A stretch of 47,789 bases of DNA from Psychrobacter cibarius (GTDB lineage: Bacteria > Pseudomonadota > Gammaproteobacteria > Pseudomonadales > Moraxellaceae), in contig NZ_JABASQ010000023.1 in assembly GCF_016107535.1 (NCBI RefSeq), positions 1 through 47,789 on the forward strand. Direction: 5' to 3'. The stretch's first letter is position 1; each line of letters opens with the position of its first letter. A program made the position numbers and the translations under genes. The notes beneath the pieces were generated by a model, which was not told the origin of the DNA, did no database searches, and saw nothing but the letters and a program-made list of their open reading frames with translations. Positions 1 through 9,076 of this stretch are shown here, piece after piece.

Positions 1-65
1 AGTTGTGGATGTGTTTCTTATATTAAATCTCTTTGCTACTTTTGCAAGAGGTCTAGTTAAGAACA

Positions 66-100
66 GAAAAATCCGTGCTTTGATAAAAGACGGATTTTTC
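66..100 (-). terminator. Intrinsic terminator of the helicase-nuclease gene
   Basis: Perfect 11-bp inverted repeat, GAAAAATCCGT at 66-76 and ACGGATTTTTC at 90-100, with a 13-nt loop. It lies 55 bases past the stop of the minus-strand helicase gene. The T-run is part of the stem, so it could work in both directions. Confidence 0.7.
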
Positions 101-154
101 TTAAGATAATTATGATAGTCGCTATGAACTGAGTATCTAGCAGGCTATAAATGT

Positions 155-3100
155 CTAGGTCTCAGCTTCAATATCGAGTATGGGTTCTTCAACCGTAGTG
201 ACGACTCTAGATTCAACATACGAGCTGCTATGTGCCGTGTCGGTAGTGATTGGATAAATCTCTAAGCGTTCCAATTCTGCTAATAAATCTTGGATGACTT
301 CTTTTTTACGAGTGACAAAAGTGGACGCAAAGCAGCGCCAAAATTTCCAGCCAGCACGCTCCAAAATACGCTGACGTTGCATATCGCTGTCCCATTTGTC
401 AGGACCATGATATCTATCGCCATCACATTCAATGGCTAGGCTGTTGTCGTTTTCACCTTCGACTACCATATCGATTCGGTAGGCACCTGCTTTAACCTGT
501 GGAACCACTCGATAGCCTCTCTCCACCAGAAGATCAAAGACTTCCGTTTCAAAGGGAGACTCACATTTTTGACGCGAATCAGAGACTTCTTCCTCATCTT
601 GCATGAATGGTGCTTGAAAGTGTTTAATAAGCTCTGCTCGGTAGTAATCGGCTTGGCTTAGTTCATCCAGTTCAATACTACGTACTAAATACATTCTATC
701 GCGCGCTCTTGAAGCAGCGACATTCATCCGCTGGGCGAAAGTGTCTCTCGTTTGTGCATGGGCCGCTCCGGGTACCACTACCAATGACAAAAACATGATA
801 TCGCGCTCTTTACCTTGAAAGGTTCTGGCATCACCGCAAGCGATGTCAAAAGCAGTCATTACCGCTTCATCTAGTTCTTTGTTGAGTATTTCCATAATAT
901 TATGTGCTTGCTTATTGCCTAGCAACGAGACAACACCGATGGTTTTACCTTTGTAAGCTGGATCAGAAACGATGAACTTGATTTCATCGACGATAAATCT
1001 GACTTCTGAAGGATTAATATCAGAGCCTTTAAGACGATAGCCATCGGTGACATAAACATCAATCAATGGTGGGTCTAAGCGCTCTGAGGGTTTTGCTTTA
1101 CGCAAAGGTATCAGCTCATGATTGTAAAACTCACGTTTTGAGAACTCAATAATAGGTGCCACACTGCGAAAATGTTCTTTTAGCATCACACTGCTATCTG
1201 CAAAAACGACTTTGAATAAATCGTAGATTGAACGATCAGGTGACATCTGTGAGCGATAAACAGGGACTTGATTGCTCAAATACTGTGCCATCAGGTTACG
1301 GATTTTCTCGATATCGAGACCGACGCCTTCTGGTGACACTTGCTTATCGTCACCAACGATTAACACTTTTTTGGCTCTCATAATGGCTGGCAATGCCGTT
1401 AAGTCAGATTGAGACGCTTCATCGATGATAACCAAGTCAAAACTGCCAAATTCTGCTGGCAAGGACTCAGAAATACGATAATGCGGCATAATCCAACACG
1501 GAATAGCAGCACTTGCTCCCGCAGAAGCTTCGCGCGCTTCACGGCGATAATAATGCGCGCCTTTGCCTGTTCCCTTACCGATACGCATAATGGCAGAGCG
1601 GTATTTTTCTAAAGAGGCTCTCACGTTTGGTGTCGCATTTTCTGCAACTTTTAGCCATGCTCTTTTGGTGATGGCTTCTTGATAGAGTCTGGCTAAGCTT
1701 ACTTCTAAATTGCCACGAGTTTTGGCCAGTTGAACCAATTCCTTGCGACCATCGATGCTGTCTATAAAGCTAGTCAATCTAGCAATTCGCCAAATCTGCT
1801 GCCAGTTATCTGATGCCAAGGTGTCTTGAGAATTATTATGAGGTTCATAACGCAATTTCTTTGCCCAAAGTGGTGCGCCGTTATCTTCAATGAGTTGGGT
1901 AACGTCAGCGACTGTCTGTAAATCTGTTGCAAGGTTATTCACGCGTTGCAACTCATTTAACAGTTCTTGATAGTCTGTTTGTAATTGTTCATCAGATAGA
2001 TTTGGGTCACCAATCTTTTGAGTGACAAATGCCGTCATTTTTTCACTAATAGAGCCTTTACAGTCGGCAAGATTAGTCAGTAAGGACTCTTTTAACGTGA
2101 GACTTTCAGCCAGATTATGTCTCTTTAAATGTTGTTTAAGAACACTTTCAATCTCAGTCAAAATATCTTTGTTATAAGGTGCTGTAGAGATAACACCCCA
2201 ATCTATAAATATAGTGCTTAACGCCTGCTTGATACTGTGCTGCAAGTTGTGACTAGCAACGATTTCATCGTATAGATGAACGGCTGAATGTAACGCAGAC
2301 AGATTATTGGGCGATACCTCAAATATCGGTAAGGACAGCTCATTTGATAAGGCGTTCCAGCGAAGGATAAGCGCTTGAGATTTTTTTCTAAACGTTATAA
2401 AGCTGGATATATACTGCCAATCTGCCGTACTTGATGGTGCTGATGAGACTATCGTAATAGACTCAAGGCTTCTCTTTTCAGCAGACTTGCCAAAAATACC
2501 AGCGAGACCAAATGGCTTTTTGCCTTCAGATAAGTTTTTAACCGCGTCAACGAGCTCTGGATTTTTATCAAAATCATCAGTCATCGTAATAGGTTTGGTT
2601 AAATAAATGGTTCTCTCATCAAAAATGGCTTTGATCTCATCGTTCAATATAGTGAGATGAGCGATAATGTCTTGCTTAGTTTCATTAGCCAAATGCTGCT
2701 GAATATCCGTCGTCCAATTCTGGCCAGCCGCTACAATCTTTTGTATCAGGTCAGTCAAACGAGATGTACTGGCAGTGATTTCCTGAGCAATGTTTATTGT
2801 GCTAGCACTGTCATTTATTAAGCTTGGTAATTCTCCTTGCTGCTCAGCTGCTTGCGACTCATTGAGGTAACTCAAATCCTTATGAAGTTGCTTGATAGCA
2901 TTGGTGGGCGGCATATCTACAACAGCAGGAATTTTTTTATTAAGATAACTCAAATCATGGCCGAGGTTTACTCTTGCGTCTTTTAGCGCTGTGATATCAG
3001 CATGAGTAAATCGAGGCTTAAACATCTCTTCTATGCCCAATTTATCGGGAAAGCTTTCGATAAGCTGCTGGTTTTGAGCAACCTCAGTCGCGGCATCTAT

Positions 3101-4792
3101 GGGCTTGATCGTTTCATTATCGATAGTGATGTCATCAAGATTTAATCTTGCCCAAGCCGTAATTTTATGGTCAGTGCTTGCGAGCTGTGCATGGATGGTA
3201 TCAATTTGATTGTCAAACATGAGAATGTCTTTTTTGTAGGCCTCACGATTGATACTAGATACTTCGCTCGATATTTTTTTGATGGTATGTTCAAACTGTT
3301 TTAACCCTTCGTTTTCACTGGTTAGTAGACTAACGGCGAGGGGACGAATAGATTCAGGCAGTTGTCCTTGCAGTACTTTTAGCGCAGGGTCTTTCATCGA
3401 TGTGACCAGTACTCGCTTGCCAAGTGCTAAGTAATGACAAATAACATTGGCAATAGTATGGGTCTTACCTGTGCCGGGCGGGCCTTGAACGACGACTCCA
3501 TCGTGGACATCTAACTGCTGTATGATTTGTACTTGTTCATCGTTGAACGCTTTGGGGAAATATAGCTCGGCTGGCGTGCCGATATAGCTATCACTGCCAC
3601 TCACCATAGACAAACCACGATAAGCAGGCAGTATATTTTCTTTGTTTTCTGTAGCAGGTTCTGTCAGCATTGCCTTAAGGGCGCTCGGTAAATCAATGTC
3701 AGTGACCGATTCTAGCTGAATGGATAAGTTGTTTAAGTCTTGCAAAAAGATATTGTTACTTCTAGGACGAGCCATAATGACCCATGTGTCAGTAACAATC
3801 AGGTTTTTTTGCGCTTTAGGGATTTTTCGATCATCTGCAATGGTATGATCTGGTTGATAAACGCCAGAGGAATCAAGCAAAGTAACGGCTGACTTTAAGA
3901 TAGGCTCATAGCTACTTGGCAAAAAAGGACTTAAGGACACATCTTCTGAATCATAAAAATCTTTGCTGTTCTTTAATAACTTCGCTAAACCCTGATTTTC
4001 TTCTATAGAAAAAGGCTCCGTTTCAAGCGTGGGAGCGGATAGGGTAGGCTTGATGAGTAATGCCATTGTCTTTTGATCTAAGGTGATTTCAACAGATTGC
4101 GTCAATAGTGGATACTTTATCTGCTTGCTACTCTGCTCATCGTCCGTGCTTTTTCGTGTGGCAATACCCACACCCCACACCAACTCTAACTGTGCATCAG
4201 CGAGATTGCCCTGAAGCTGTTGGTTAAGCATGAATAGACTGGAATACAAAGCAATGCTTTGGCGAACGAGTTTCTCTTCTGCTAGCCAAGGTTTCCAAAC
4301 GTCTTTGAGATATGTATTGAATTCATCTCGTACAGTGTCTTTCGCAGGAAAGTCTTTTAAGTAAACCTCTGCTTGTAATGGCTCCTCTACCTCTAATGAT
4401 TCATTTGTATAATTATTGTCAACTTCAAACGGAGTAAATACCTCTGTAGCGCCCGAGGACAACAGACCATCATCGATGAATGGTTGCACAGATGTTTTTT
4501 CTTTTAATGACGGTTGATCGCTAAACTTAACTGGAAACTTTAACCAATGTGCTAACAGTGCGCTGTTGGATTTAGGTGCTGAGTTTTCACGCAATCGCTC
4601 TAAACGAAGCCAAACGTCCTCTGGGGTATCGTCGGTGATGTTAAGGTTGATACCCGGCAAGCCTAATAATTGCTCCTCAGTACAAGTGAAATCACTGTGT
4701 TTAGCAAAATCTTGAGTAGGCGCTTTTTTCATCAAAGCACACTGCTTGATGAACTCAATTTGAGAGGCCAGTCTTTGTGCGTAAATACTCAT
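155..4792 (-). CDS. SF1 helicase with C-terminal Vsr/DUF559-like nuclease domain
   Basis: Large protein of 1,545 residues. A Walker A motif (GPPGTGKT) lies near residue 440 and a Walker B/DEAS motif (VIIDEAS) near 1,120, followed by GDDKQ. RMNVAASRARDRMYLV near 1,390 is the C-terminal SF1 motif of AAA_11/AAA_12 (Upf1-like) helicases. The long segment between the two helicase halves looks coiled and insertion-rich. From about residue 1,420 there is a PD-(D/E)XK-type domain: FETEVFDLL, then YRIDMVV, then AIECDGDRYHG, as in Vsr and DUF559 nucleases. The start is ATG with GGAAGG about 8 bases upstream. It stands alone with its own terminator. Proteins of this helicase-nuclease layout are often found among predicted phage-defence genes, so a defence role is inferred; a DNA-repair role is the alternative. 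Confidence 0.85.
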   Translation of the reverse strand: MSIYAQRLASQIEFIKQCALMKKAPTQDFAKHSDFTCTEEQLLGLPGINLNITDDTPEDVWLRLERLRENSAPKSNSALLAHWLKFPVKFSDQPSLKEKTSVQPFIDDGLLSSGATEVFTPFEVDNNYTNESLEVEEPLQAEVYLKDFPAKDTVRDEFNTYLKDVWKPWLAEEKLVRQSIALYSSLFMLNQQLQGNLADAQLELVWGVGIATRKSTDDEQSSKQIKYPLLTQSVEITLDQKTMALLIKPTLSAPTLETEPFSIEENQGLAKLLKNSKDFYDSEDVSLSPFLPSSYEPILKSAVTLLDSSGVYQPDHTIADDRKIPKAQKNLIVTDTWVIMARPRSNNIFLQDLNNLSIQLESVTDIDLPSALKAMLTEPATENKENILPAYRGLSMVSGSDSYIGTPAELYFPKAFNDEQVQIIQQLDVHDGVVVQGPPGTGKTHTIANVICHYLALGKRVLVTSMKDPALKVLQGQLPESIRPLAVSLLTSENEGLKQFEHTIKKISSEVSSINREAYKKDILMFDNQIDTIHAQLASTDHKITAWARLNLDDITIDNETIKPIDAATEVAQNQQLIESFPDKLGIEEMFKPRFTHADITALKDARVNLGHDLSYLNKKIPAVVDMPPTNAIKQLHKDLSYLNESQAAEQQGELPSLINDSASTINIAQEITASTSRLTDLIQKIVAAGQNWTTDIQQHLANETKQDIIAHLTILNDEIKAIFDERTIYLTKPITMTDDFDKNPELVDAVKNLSEGKKPFGLAGIFGKSAEKRSLESITIVSSAPSSTADWQYISSFITFRKKSQALILRWNALSNELSLPIFEVSPNNLSALHSAVHLYDEIVASHNLQHSIKQALSTIFIDWGVISTAPYNKDILTEIESVLKQHLKRHNLAESLTLKESLLTNLADCKGSISEKMTAFVTQKIGDPNLSDEQLQTDYQELLNELQRVNNLATDLQTVADVTQLIEDNGAPLWAKKLRYEPHNNSQDTLASDNWQQIWRIARLTSFIDSIDGRKELVQLAKTRGNLEVSLARLYQEAITKRAWLKVAENATPNVRASLEKYRSAIMRIGKGTGKGAHYYRREAREASAGASAAIPCWIMPHYRISESLPAEFGSFDLVIIDEASQSDLTALPAIMRAKKVLIVGDDKQVSPEGVGLDIEKIRNLMAQYLSNQVPVYRSQMSPDRSIYDLFKVVFADSSVMLKEHFRSVAPIIEFSKREFYNHELIPLRKAKPSERLDPPLIDVYVTDGYRLKGSDINPSEVRFIVDEIKFIVSDPAYKGKTIGVVSLLGNKQAHNIMEILNKELDEAVMTAFDIACGDARTFQGKERDIMFLSLVVVPGAAHAQTRDTFAQRMNVAASRARDRMYLVRSIELDELSQADYYRAELIKHFQAPFMQDEEEVSDSRQKCESPFETEVFDLLVERGYRVVPQVKAGAYRIDMVVEGENDNSLAIECDGDRYHGPDKWDSDMQRQRILERAGWKFWRCFASTFVTRKKEVIQDLLAELERLEIYPITTDTAHSSSYVESRVVTTVEEPILDIEAET

Positions 4793-5184
4793 TTGTTAAA
4801 CCTTCCAAATCATCAAAATATTAGCCCTGACCTCACTGGCACATCATAAATACTGTTTATCAGATTTTATAATTAAAATGCTTAGGCGGCTGATCATTTC
4901 TAAATTAAAAAAAAGACCAAACTATAGCACAGAAATTGATAGCACTAAGTCGCATCTAGTATTTTTAAAAATGATGGCTAATCATTACTATTTTATAAAC
5001 CAAACTCTCATTATTCCTATCAAAAATACTTTCTTTAAAACCCTATAACCAAAAGTATTTAATAGCAAAAATATTTATGAGATTGGGGTTTAATATTCAG
5101 CTCAATGCGTTACTATTACCACCTTATTCCGTTAGACCCTCATATTTGATACTTTGTATTAACACCATAAGAAAAGGATAGGTT
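4793..5184. other. Divergent intergenic region, helicase gene / dadA-like gene
   Basis: This 392-bp AT-rich stretch separates the minus-strand helicase gene from the plus-strand dehydrogenase gene and must hold both promoters. The only structure seen is a short hairpin, AATGAT at 4970-4975 with ATCATT at 4981-4986. No coding sequence or confident promoter boxes were identified. Confidence 0.5.
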
Positions 5185-6432
5185 ATGCGCTATGAAGTGA
5201 TCGTTATCGGTGCAGGTATGGTTGGCACGTCAGTCGCGTGGCATTTACAAAAAAATAATTCAAAAGTACTGATGTTAGACAAGAAGTTGCCAGGGTCAGA
5301 GACCTCGTATGGCAATGCAGGATTGATTCAGCGCGAAGCCATTCATACCCATCCTTTTCCTCGTAAACTGACTGAGATGATCCGAGTATTGCCGAACCAA
5401 GGTACCGATATTCGCTATCGTATTCCAGCAATTTTGCGTTATCACCAAGCGCTGCTACAGTACTGGAAATACTCTACGCCCGCTTCGGTCAAAAAAATAG
5501 AATCAGAATGGCAGACACTGATCGCGCATTGTACCAGTGAGCATCAGACAATGATTTCAGCATCTGGTGCTGACGAACTAATCACTCGTGACGGCTGGTT
5601 GCAATTGCATCGCTCGGAAGAAACGTTTAAAGAAGCACAAGCATCAGCCATTGATGCGCGCAATCAAGGCGTTGAGCATAACGTACTAAACCTTGAAGCG
5701 CTAAAAGCCATGGAGCCTAGCGCTAATTTTGAAGGTTTCGTTGGTGCGATTCATTGGAAAAACTCTTGGCAAGTATCGAACCCAAGCTCGCTAGTAAAAG
5801 CCTATGCGAAAAATTTCCAAGAGATGGGCGGTACAATTAAAGAGAGCGATGTAAAAGAAATCGTACAAGACGGTGAAGGTTGGAAAATCATTACTGATAA
5901 TGACACTTATTATAGTGATAAGTTGGTTATCGCAGCAGGTCCATGGTCTAATGATTTGATCAAGCCACTTGGCTATAATCTGCCATTGTTCCCAATGCGT
6001 GGCTATCATCAGCATTTCAAAGTGACAGAAAAAAATACCATCAATCATAGTATGTTTGATATGGACAAAGGCTTTGTGATGGGGCCAATGCAGCAGGGTA
6101 TCCGTATCACGACCGGTGCTGAGATGACCACGATGGATGCACCAAAGAACTTTGGTCAATTAAAAACGGTTCTGAAGCTGGCTCGCAAAATCTTACCATT
6201 AGAAGATGCGGTTGAGAGCGAAGCATGGGCAGGATCGCGTCCTTGTATGCCTGATATGAAGCCAGTTATTGGTCCTGCAGACAAGCATGAAAAACTATGG
6301 TTTGCCTTTGGTCACAGTCATCAAGGCTTTACTTTAGGGCCTATGACAGGGCGTCTGGTTGAAGAAATGATTCATGACAAGCCATTATTAGTAGATGTTG
6401 CGCCATTCAGTGCTCAACGTTTTTCTAATTAA
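5185..6432 (+). CDS. dadA: D-amino acid dehydrogenase, FAD-dependent (DadA-like)
   Basis: FAD-dependent DAO-family oxidoreductase of 415 residues, close to the usual DadA length. Residues 4-15 carry the dinucleotide-binding motif VIVIGAGMVGTS, followed by the conserved SYGNAGLI segment near residue 41. The C-terminus has the family's GSRPCMPDMKPVIG and FAFGHSHQGFTLGP motifs. It should oxidise D-amino acids to imino acids at the membrane, passing electrons to quinones. AAGGATAGG lies just before the ATG. The next gene encodes a Rid-family imine deaminase, which fits a D-amino acid degradation unit. No alanine racemase gene is adjacent. Specificity cannot be read from the sequence; related DAO-family oxidases remain possible. 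Confidence 0.82.
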   Translation: MRYEVIVIGAGMVGTSVAWHLQKNNSKVLMLDKKLPGSETSYGNAGLIQREAIHTHPFPRKLTEMIRVLPNQGTDIRYRIPAILRYHQALLQYWKYSTPASVKKIESEWQTLIAHCTSEHQTMISASGADELITRDGWLQLHRSEETFKEAQASAIDARNQGVEHNVLNLEALKAMEPSANFEGFVGAIHWKNSWQVSNPSSLVKAYAKNFQEMGGTIKESDVKEIVQDGEGWKIITDNDTYYSDKLVIAAGPWSNDLIKPLGYNLPLFPMRGYHQHFKVTEKNTINHSMFDMDKGFVMGPMQQGIRITTGAEMTTMDAPKNFGQLKTVLKLARKILPLEDAVESEAWAGSRPCMPDMKPVIGPADKHEKLWFAFGHSHQGFTLGPMTGRLVEEMIHDKPLLVDVAPFSAQRFSN

Positions 6433-6488
6433 CAGCGCATTTGACAGATTTAGCACAGACTTAAATTAATAAATTGAAGGTATATAAG

Positions 6489-6830
6489 ATGATTAAGAAG
6501 CTACATAGCAATCAACGTATGAGTAAAACCGTAATCCATAACCAGACTATCTATTTGTGTGGTCAGGTAGGTAATGCAGAAGACGATATCAAAGCGCAAA
6601 CATTGACTTGTTTGGAGAAAATCCAAACGTTATTAGAAGAAGTGGGTAGCGATAAATCAAAACTACTGTCAGTAACGGTTTGGATAAAAGACATGGCAGA
6701 CTTTGCTGCTATGAATGAAGTCTATGACCAGTGGTTTGAAGGCATTCAGCCGCCAGCTCGTGCTTGTGGCGAGTCTGCATTGGCACGTCCTGAGCTGTTG
6801 GTCGAGATGATTGCCATCGCCGCTGAGTAA
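6489..6830 (+). CDS. Rid family (YjgF/YER057c/UK114) reactive imine deaminase
   Basis: Small Rid-family protein of 113 residues. Seen features are TIYLCGQVGNAEDD near the N-terminus, KLLSVTVWIKDM in the middle and PPARACGESALARPELLVEM near the end, which contains the arginine expected to bind the substrate carboxylate. The chosen ATG at 6489 has GAAGG 8 bases upstream; an in-frame TTG at 6474 would add five residues and lacks such a site. Rid proteins hydrolyse enamine/imine intermediates to ketoacid and ammonia. Its place 56 bases after the dadA-like gene suggests that it clears the imine produced by that enzyme. Confidence 0.85.
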   Translation: MIKKLHSNQRMSKTVIHNQTIYLCGQVGNAEDDIKAQTLTCLEKIQTLLEEVGSDKSKLLSVTVWIKDMADFAAMNEVYDQWFEGIQPPARACGESALARPELLVEMIAIAAE

Positions 6831-6857
6831 GTAACAGATTGATTGTAGTAGTTGTTT

Positions 6858-6895
6858 AAAAAAGGCCATGATATCGCTATCATGGCCTTTTTTTG
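6858..6895 (+). terminator. Terminator after the dadA-rid unit
   Basis: A near-perfect hairpin: AAAGGCCATGATA (6861-6873), tetraloop TCGC, and TATCATGGCCTTT, flanked by A- and T-runs. This is a strong rho-independent terminator 28 bases after the Rid stop codon. Confidence 0.9.
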
Positions 6896-7169
6896 TTTTC
6901 CTGTTTTCTCATAGATTGGTTGTGAGTATATTTTTATAAGCTATCAAAGTAGATTAAGCTATATTTATTCAACTTATGTTTTATAATATTATGTGTTTCT
7001 CACGTTACCTGTTATTATACGCCAGCAACAGTTCTGAGATAATAAACAGCCTCTCAAAACCATCATTTTTTAGCATTGATGGCTAAGCAAACTGCTGGTA
7101 GTTATATTTTCAATGTCTTTTTAAATTAATAATAGTTTGTTTCTTATTGAACATTTTGAGGAAATTCAC

Positions 7170-7406
7170 GTGGAATTCATAGGTGTTATTTTACTTGTCA
7201 TCGCAAGCATCATGTGCATTATTTATAGCATTAAGTTAATTATTATAGCCTTCCAAGAGTCGGTACTCTGGGGGCTGTTATATCTATTTCTTCCATTTGC
7301 CAATTTATACTTTATTATCACTCGCTGGGCAGAGTGCAGTTCACCATTTTTGAGATCACTCATAGCCGTTGCATTTATGATTGTGGGCGCTTTGATGGCT
7401 TCATAA
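7170..7406 (+). CDS. Small membrane protein, unknown function
   Basis: Predicted 78-residue protein with about three hydrophobic segments: IGVILLVIASIMCIIYS near the N-terminus, WGLLYLFLPFANLYFIITRW in the middle and LIAVAFMIVGALM at the C-terminus. The start chosen is GTG at 7170, which has GAGGAA at 7158-7163. An in-frame TTG at 7137 would add eleven residues with no ribosome site. The central segment resembles small YqaE- or DUF-type inner-membrane proteins, but no family is recognised. It converges with the crotonase gene, 47 bases away. Function unknown. Confidence 0.6.
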   Translation: MEFIGVILLVIASIMCIIYSIKLIIIAFQESVLWGLLYLFLPFANLYFIITRWAECSSPFLRSLIAVAFMIVGALMAS

Positions 7407-7453
7407 TAATAGCAACGTCATCTTTCTTTAGTCAGAGTATTTTCGTCAAACAG

Positions 7454-8266
7454 TTAGCATCCTTTCCATACGGCTTGACGCTTTTCAATAAAGGCGTCAA
7501 TACCTTCACTCACATCGTCTGCCATCATATTACAAGTCATCACTTCACTGGCATAGTCATAAGCATCTTCGACGCTCATATTCAATTGCTTATAAAACAT
7601 ATCTTTGCCAGTTCTTACCGCTACTGGAGATTTGACGGTGATTGCCGTTATCAACGATTGCAAGACTTGCTCTAATTGTTCCGCTGGTGAAACTCGATTG
7701 ATCAATCCATATCGTAAAGCAGTATGTGCATCGATAAATTCACCAGTGATTAACATCTCAAACGCTTGCTTACGAGGTAGATTGCGACTGACGGCTACAG
7801 CAGGTGTGGAGCAAAAAAGCCCAACGTTTATCCCTGAATTGGCAAATTTGGCTTCATCAGCGGCAACGGCTAAATCACAGGCGGCGACCAGTTGGCACCC
7901 TGCTGCTGTCGCGATGCCTTGCACTTTTGCAATCACGACTTGCGGCATACGATTAATAGTGAGCATCATGTGACTGCATTGTTGGAATAGGGCGCGCTGA
8001 AAGGCTTCATCTGAATGTGCGCGCATCTCTTTTAGATTATGACCGGCACAAAACGCTTTACCATTTGCTGCAATGACGACTACACGGATATTGTCATCTT
8101 GAGCGATACTGTCCAGTTCCGCTTGTAGCGCAGAGAGTAGCTCAACGGATAAGGCGTTGAATTGTTTTGGACGGTTTAAGGTGAGAGTGACCACGCCACT
8201 TTTTCTATCGTCTTTTCTAATAACGAGAAAGTCGTCCATGTCTAAGGCAACGTCAGAGTTTGTCAT
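7454..8266 (-). CDS. Enoyl-CoA hydratase/isomerase family protein, ECHDC3-like
   Basis: Crotonase-fold protein of 270 residues. The oxyanion-hole segment GKAFCAGHNLKEM and the segment ATAAGCQLVAACDLAVA are clear, and GINVGLFCSTPAVAVSR closely resembles mammalian ECHDC3. The two glutamates that catalyse hydration in classical enoyl-CoA hydratase appear replaced: GGGCE is AAGCQ here, and the PE pair before the GLFCSTP segment is absent. CoA-thioester binding is likely, but plain hydratase activity is doubtful. The ATG is preceded by AAGGATG. It is not in an obvious fatty-acid operon. Its upstream neighbour on the same strand is a VOC gene, with a terminator between them. Confidence 0.85.
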   Translation of the reverse strand: MTNSDVALDMDDFLVIRKDDRKSGVVTLTLNRPKQFNALSVELLSALQAELDSIAQDDNIRVVVIAANGKAFCAGHNLKEMRAHSDEAFQRALFQQCSHMMLTINRMPQVVIAKVQGIATAAGCQLVAACDLAVAADEAKFANSGINVGLFCSTPAVAVSRNLPRKQAFEMLITGEFIDAHTALRYGLINRVSPAEQLEQVLQSLITAITVKSPVAVRTGKDMFYKQLNMSVEDAYDYASEVMTCNMMADDVSEGIDAFIEKRQAVWKGC

Positions 8267-8380
8267 TTATCATCCTTGATAATGGGTTGTTTCATTTGGT
8301 AGATGCTATGTATAGCTACCTAAATAGTAGCATGGCTTACCTCTTATATAATAGGTTGCTCATGTAGAAAGCAGACAAAT

Positions 8381-8417
8381 AAAAATAGCGATCTCATATT
8401 CTGGGGTCGCTATTTGT
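8381..8417 (-). terminator. Terminator after the VOC gene
   Basis: AAATAGCGA (8383-8391) pairs with TCGCTATTT (8407-8415), extended by a wobble and a C-G pair. On the minus strand the stem runs into TTTTTATTT. It lies about 55 bases past the VOC stop and separates that gene from the crotonase gene. Confidence 0.75.
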
Positions 8418-8468
8418 TTATCAGTCAGATACAAGGCAAGGCTGTATTAAGCTGTCTTTACACTGAGC

Positions 8469-8969
8469 TTAGTATGCGCCTTCGCTATAAATAAGCTCGT
8501 AGCTGTGGCTGTATATCTCGACGATATTGCCAAACGGGTCTTCCATATAAATCATGCGGTAAGGTTTTTCACCAGGGTAATAATAGCGTGGTTTTTCCAT
8601 ACGCTTTTTACCACCTGCTGCAACGATGCGCTCAGCCAACTCTTCAACATTTGGATCTTGAACACAAAAGTGAAAGATACCTGTTTTCCAATATTCAAAG
8701 TTATTTTCAGGGTTTTCTTGATTTTTAAATTCAAAAATCTCAACACCGATACGGTCACCAGTAGATAGGTGAGCAATACGGAAGCTGCCCCAACCTGAAC
8801 CGAATACTTCAGTACACATCTCACCAATCGGGCTATTATCTTCAACAATCTCTGTTGGCTCCATGATGGTGTACCAACCCATTACTTCAGTATAAAATTT
8901 TACGGCGGCTTCTAGGTCGGGAACTGAAAGGCCGATGTGCGAAAAACTCCTTGGATAAACGTTGTTCAT
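8469..8969 (-). CDS. VOC superfamily (glyoxalase/dioxygenase-like) protein
   Basis: Vicinal oxygen chelate protein of 166 residues with two beta-alpha-beta-beta-beta halves. Likely metal ligands are His in SHIGLSVPDLEAAV, Glu in VEIFEF, His in GIFHFCVQDP and Glu in GNIVEIYSHS, each at the usual place for the family. PFGNIVEIY is the typical C-terminal strand. AGGAG precedes the ATG. It is transcribed divergently from a LysR-type regulator 107 bases away, which suggests control by that regulator. The substrate is not evident; a glyoxalase I-like, dioxygenase or lyase function are all possible. Confidence 0.82.
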   Translation of the reverse strand: MNNVYPRSFSHIGLSVPDLEAAVKFYTEVMGWYTIMEPTEIVEDNSPIGEMCTEVFGSGWGSFRIAHLSTGDRIGVEIFEFKNQENPENNFEYWKTGIFHFCVQDPNVEELAERIVAAGGKKRMEKPRYYYPGEKPYRMIYMEDPFGNIVEIYSHSYELIYSEGAY

Positions 8970-9076
8970 AGCTTTTGCTCCTGTTAGTTGTACTCTTATT
9001 TAACGTGAGGCCAGTATACAAACATACGATTATTATGTAAAATTATCAAATATTATATAAATAATTATGTATCGTA

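Noticed and set aside
7334..7675. 113-residue plus-strand frame overlapping the end of the small membrane protein gene and the crotonase gene.
   Set aside because: It is antisense to a well-supported crotonase and has no recognisable domain.
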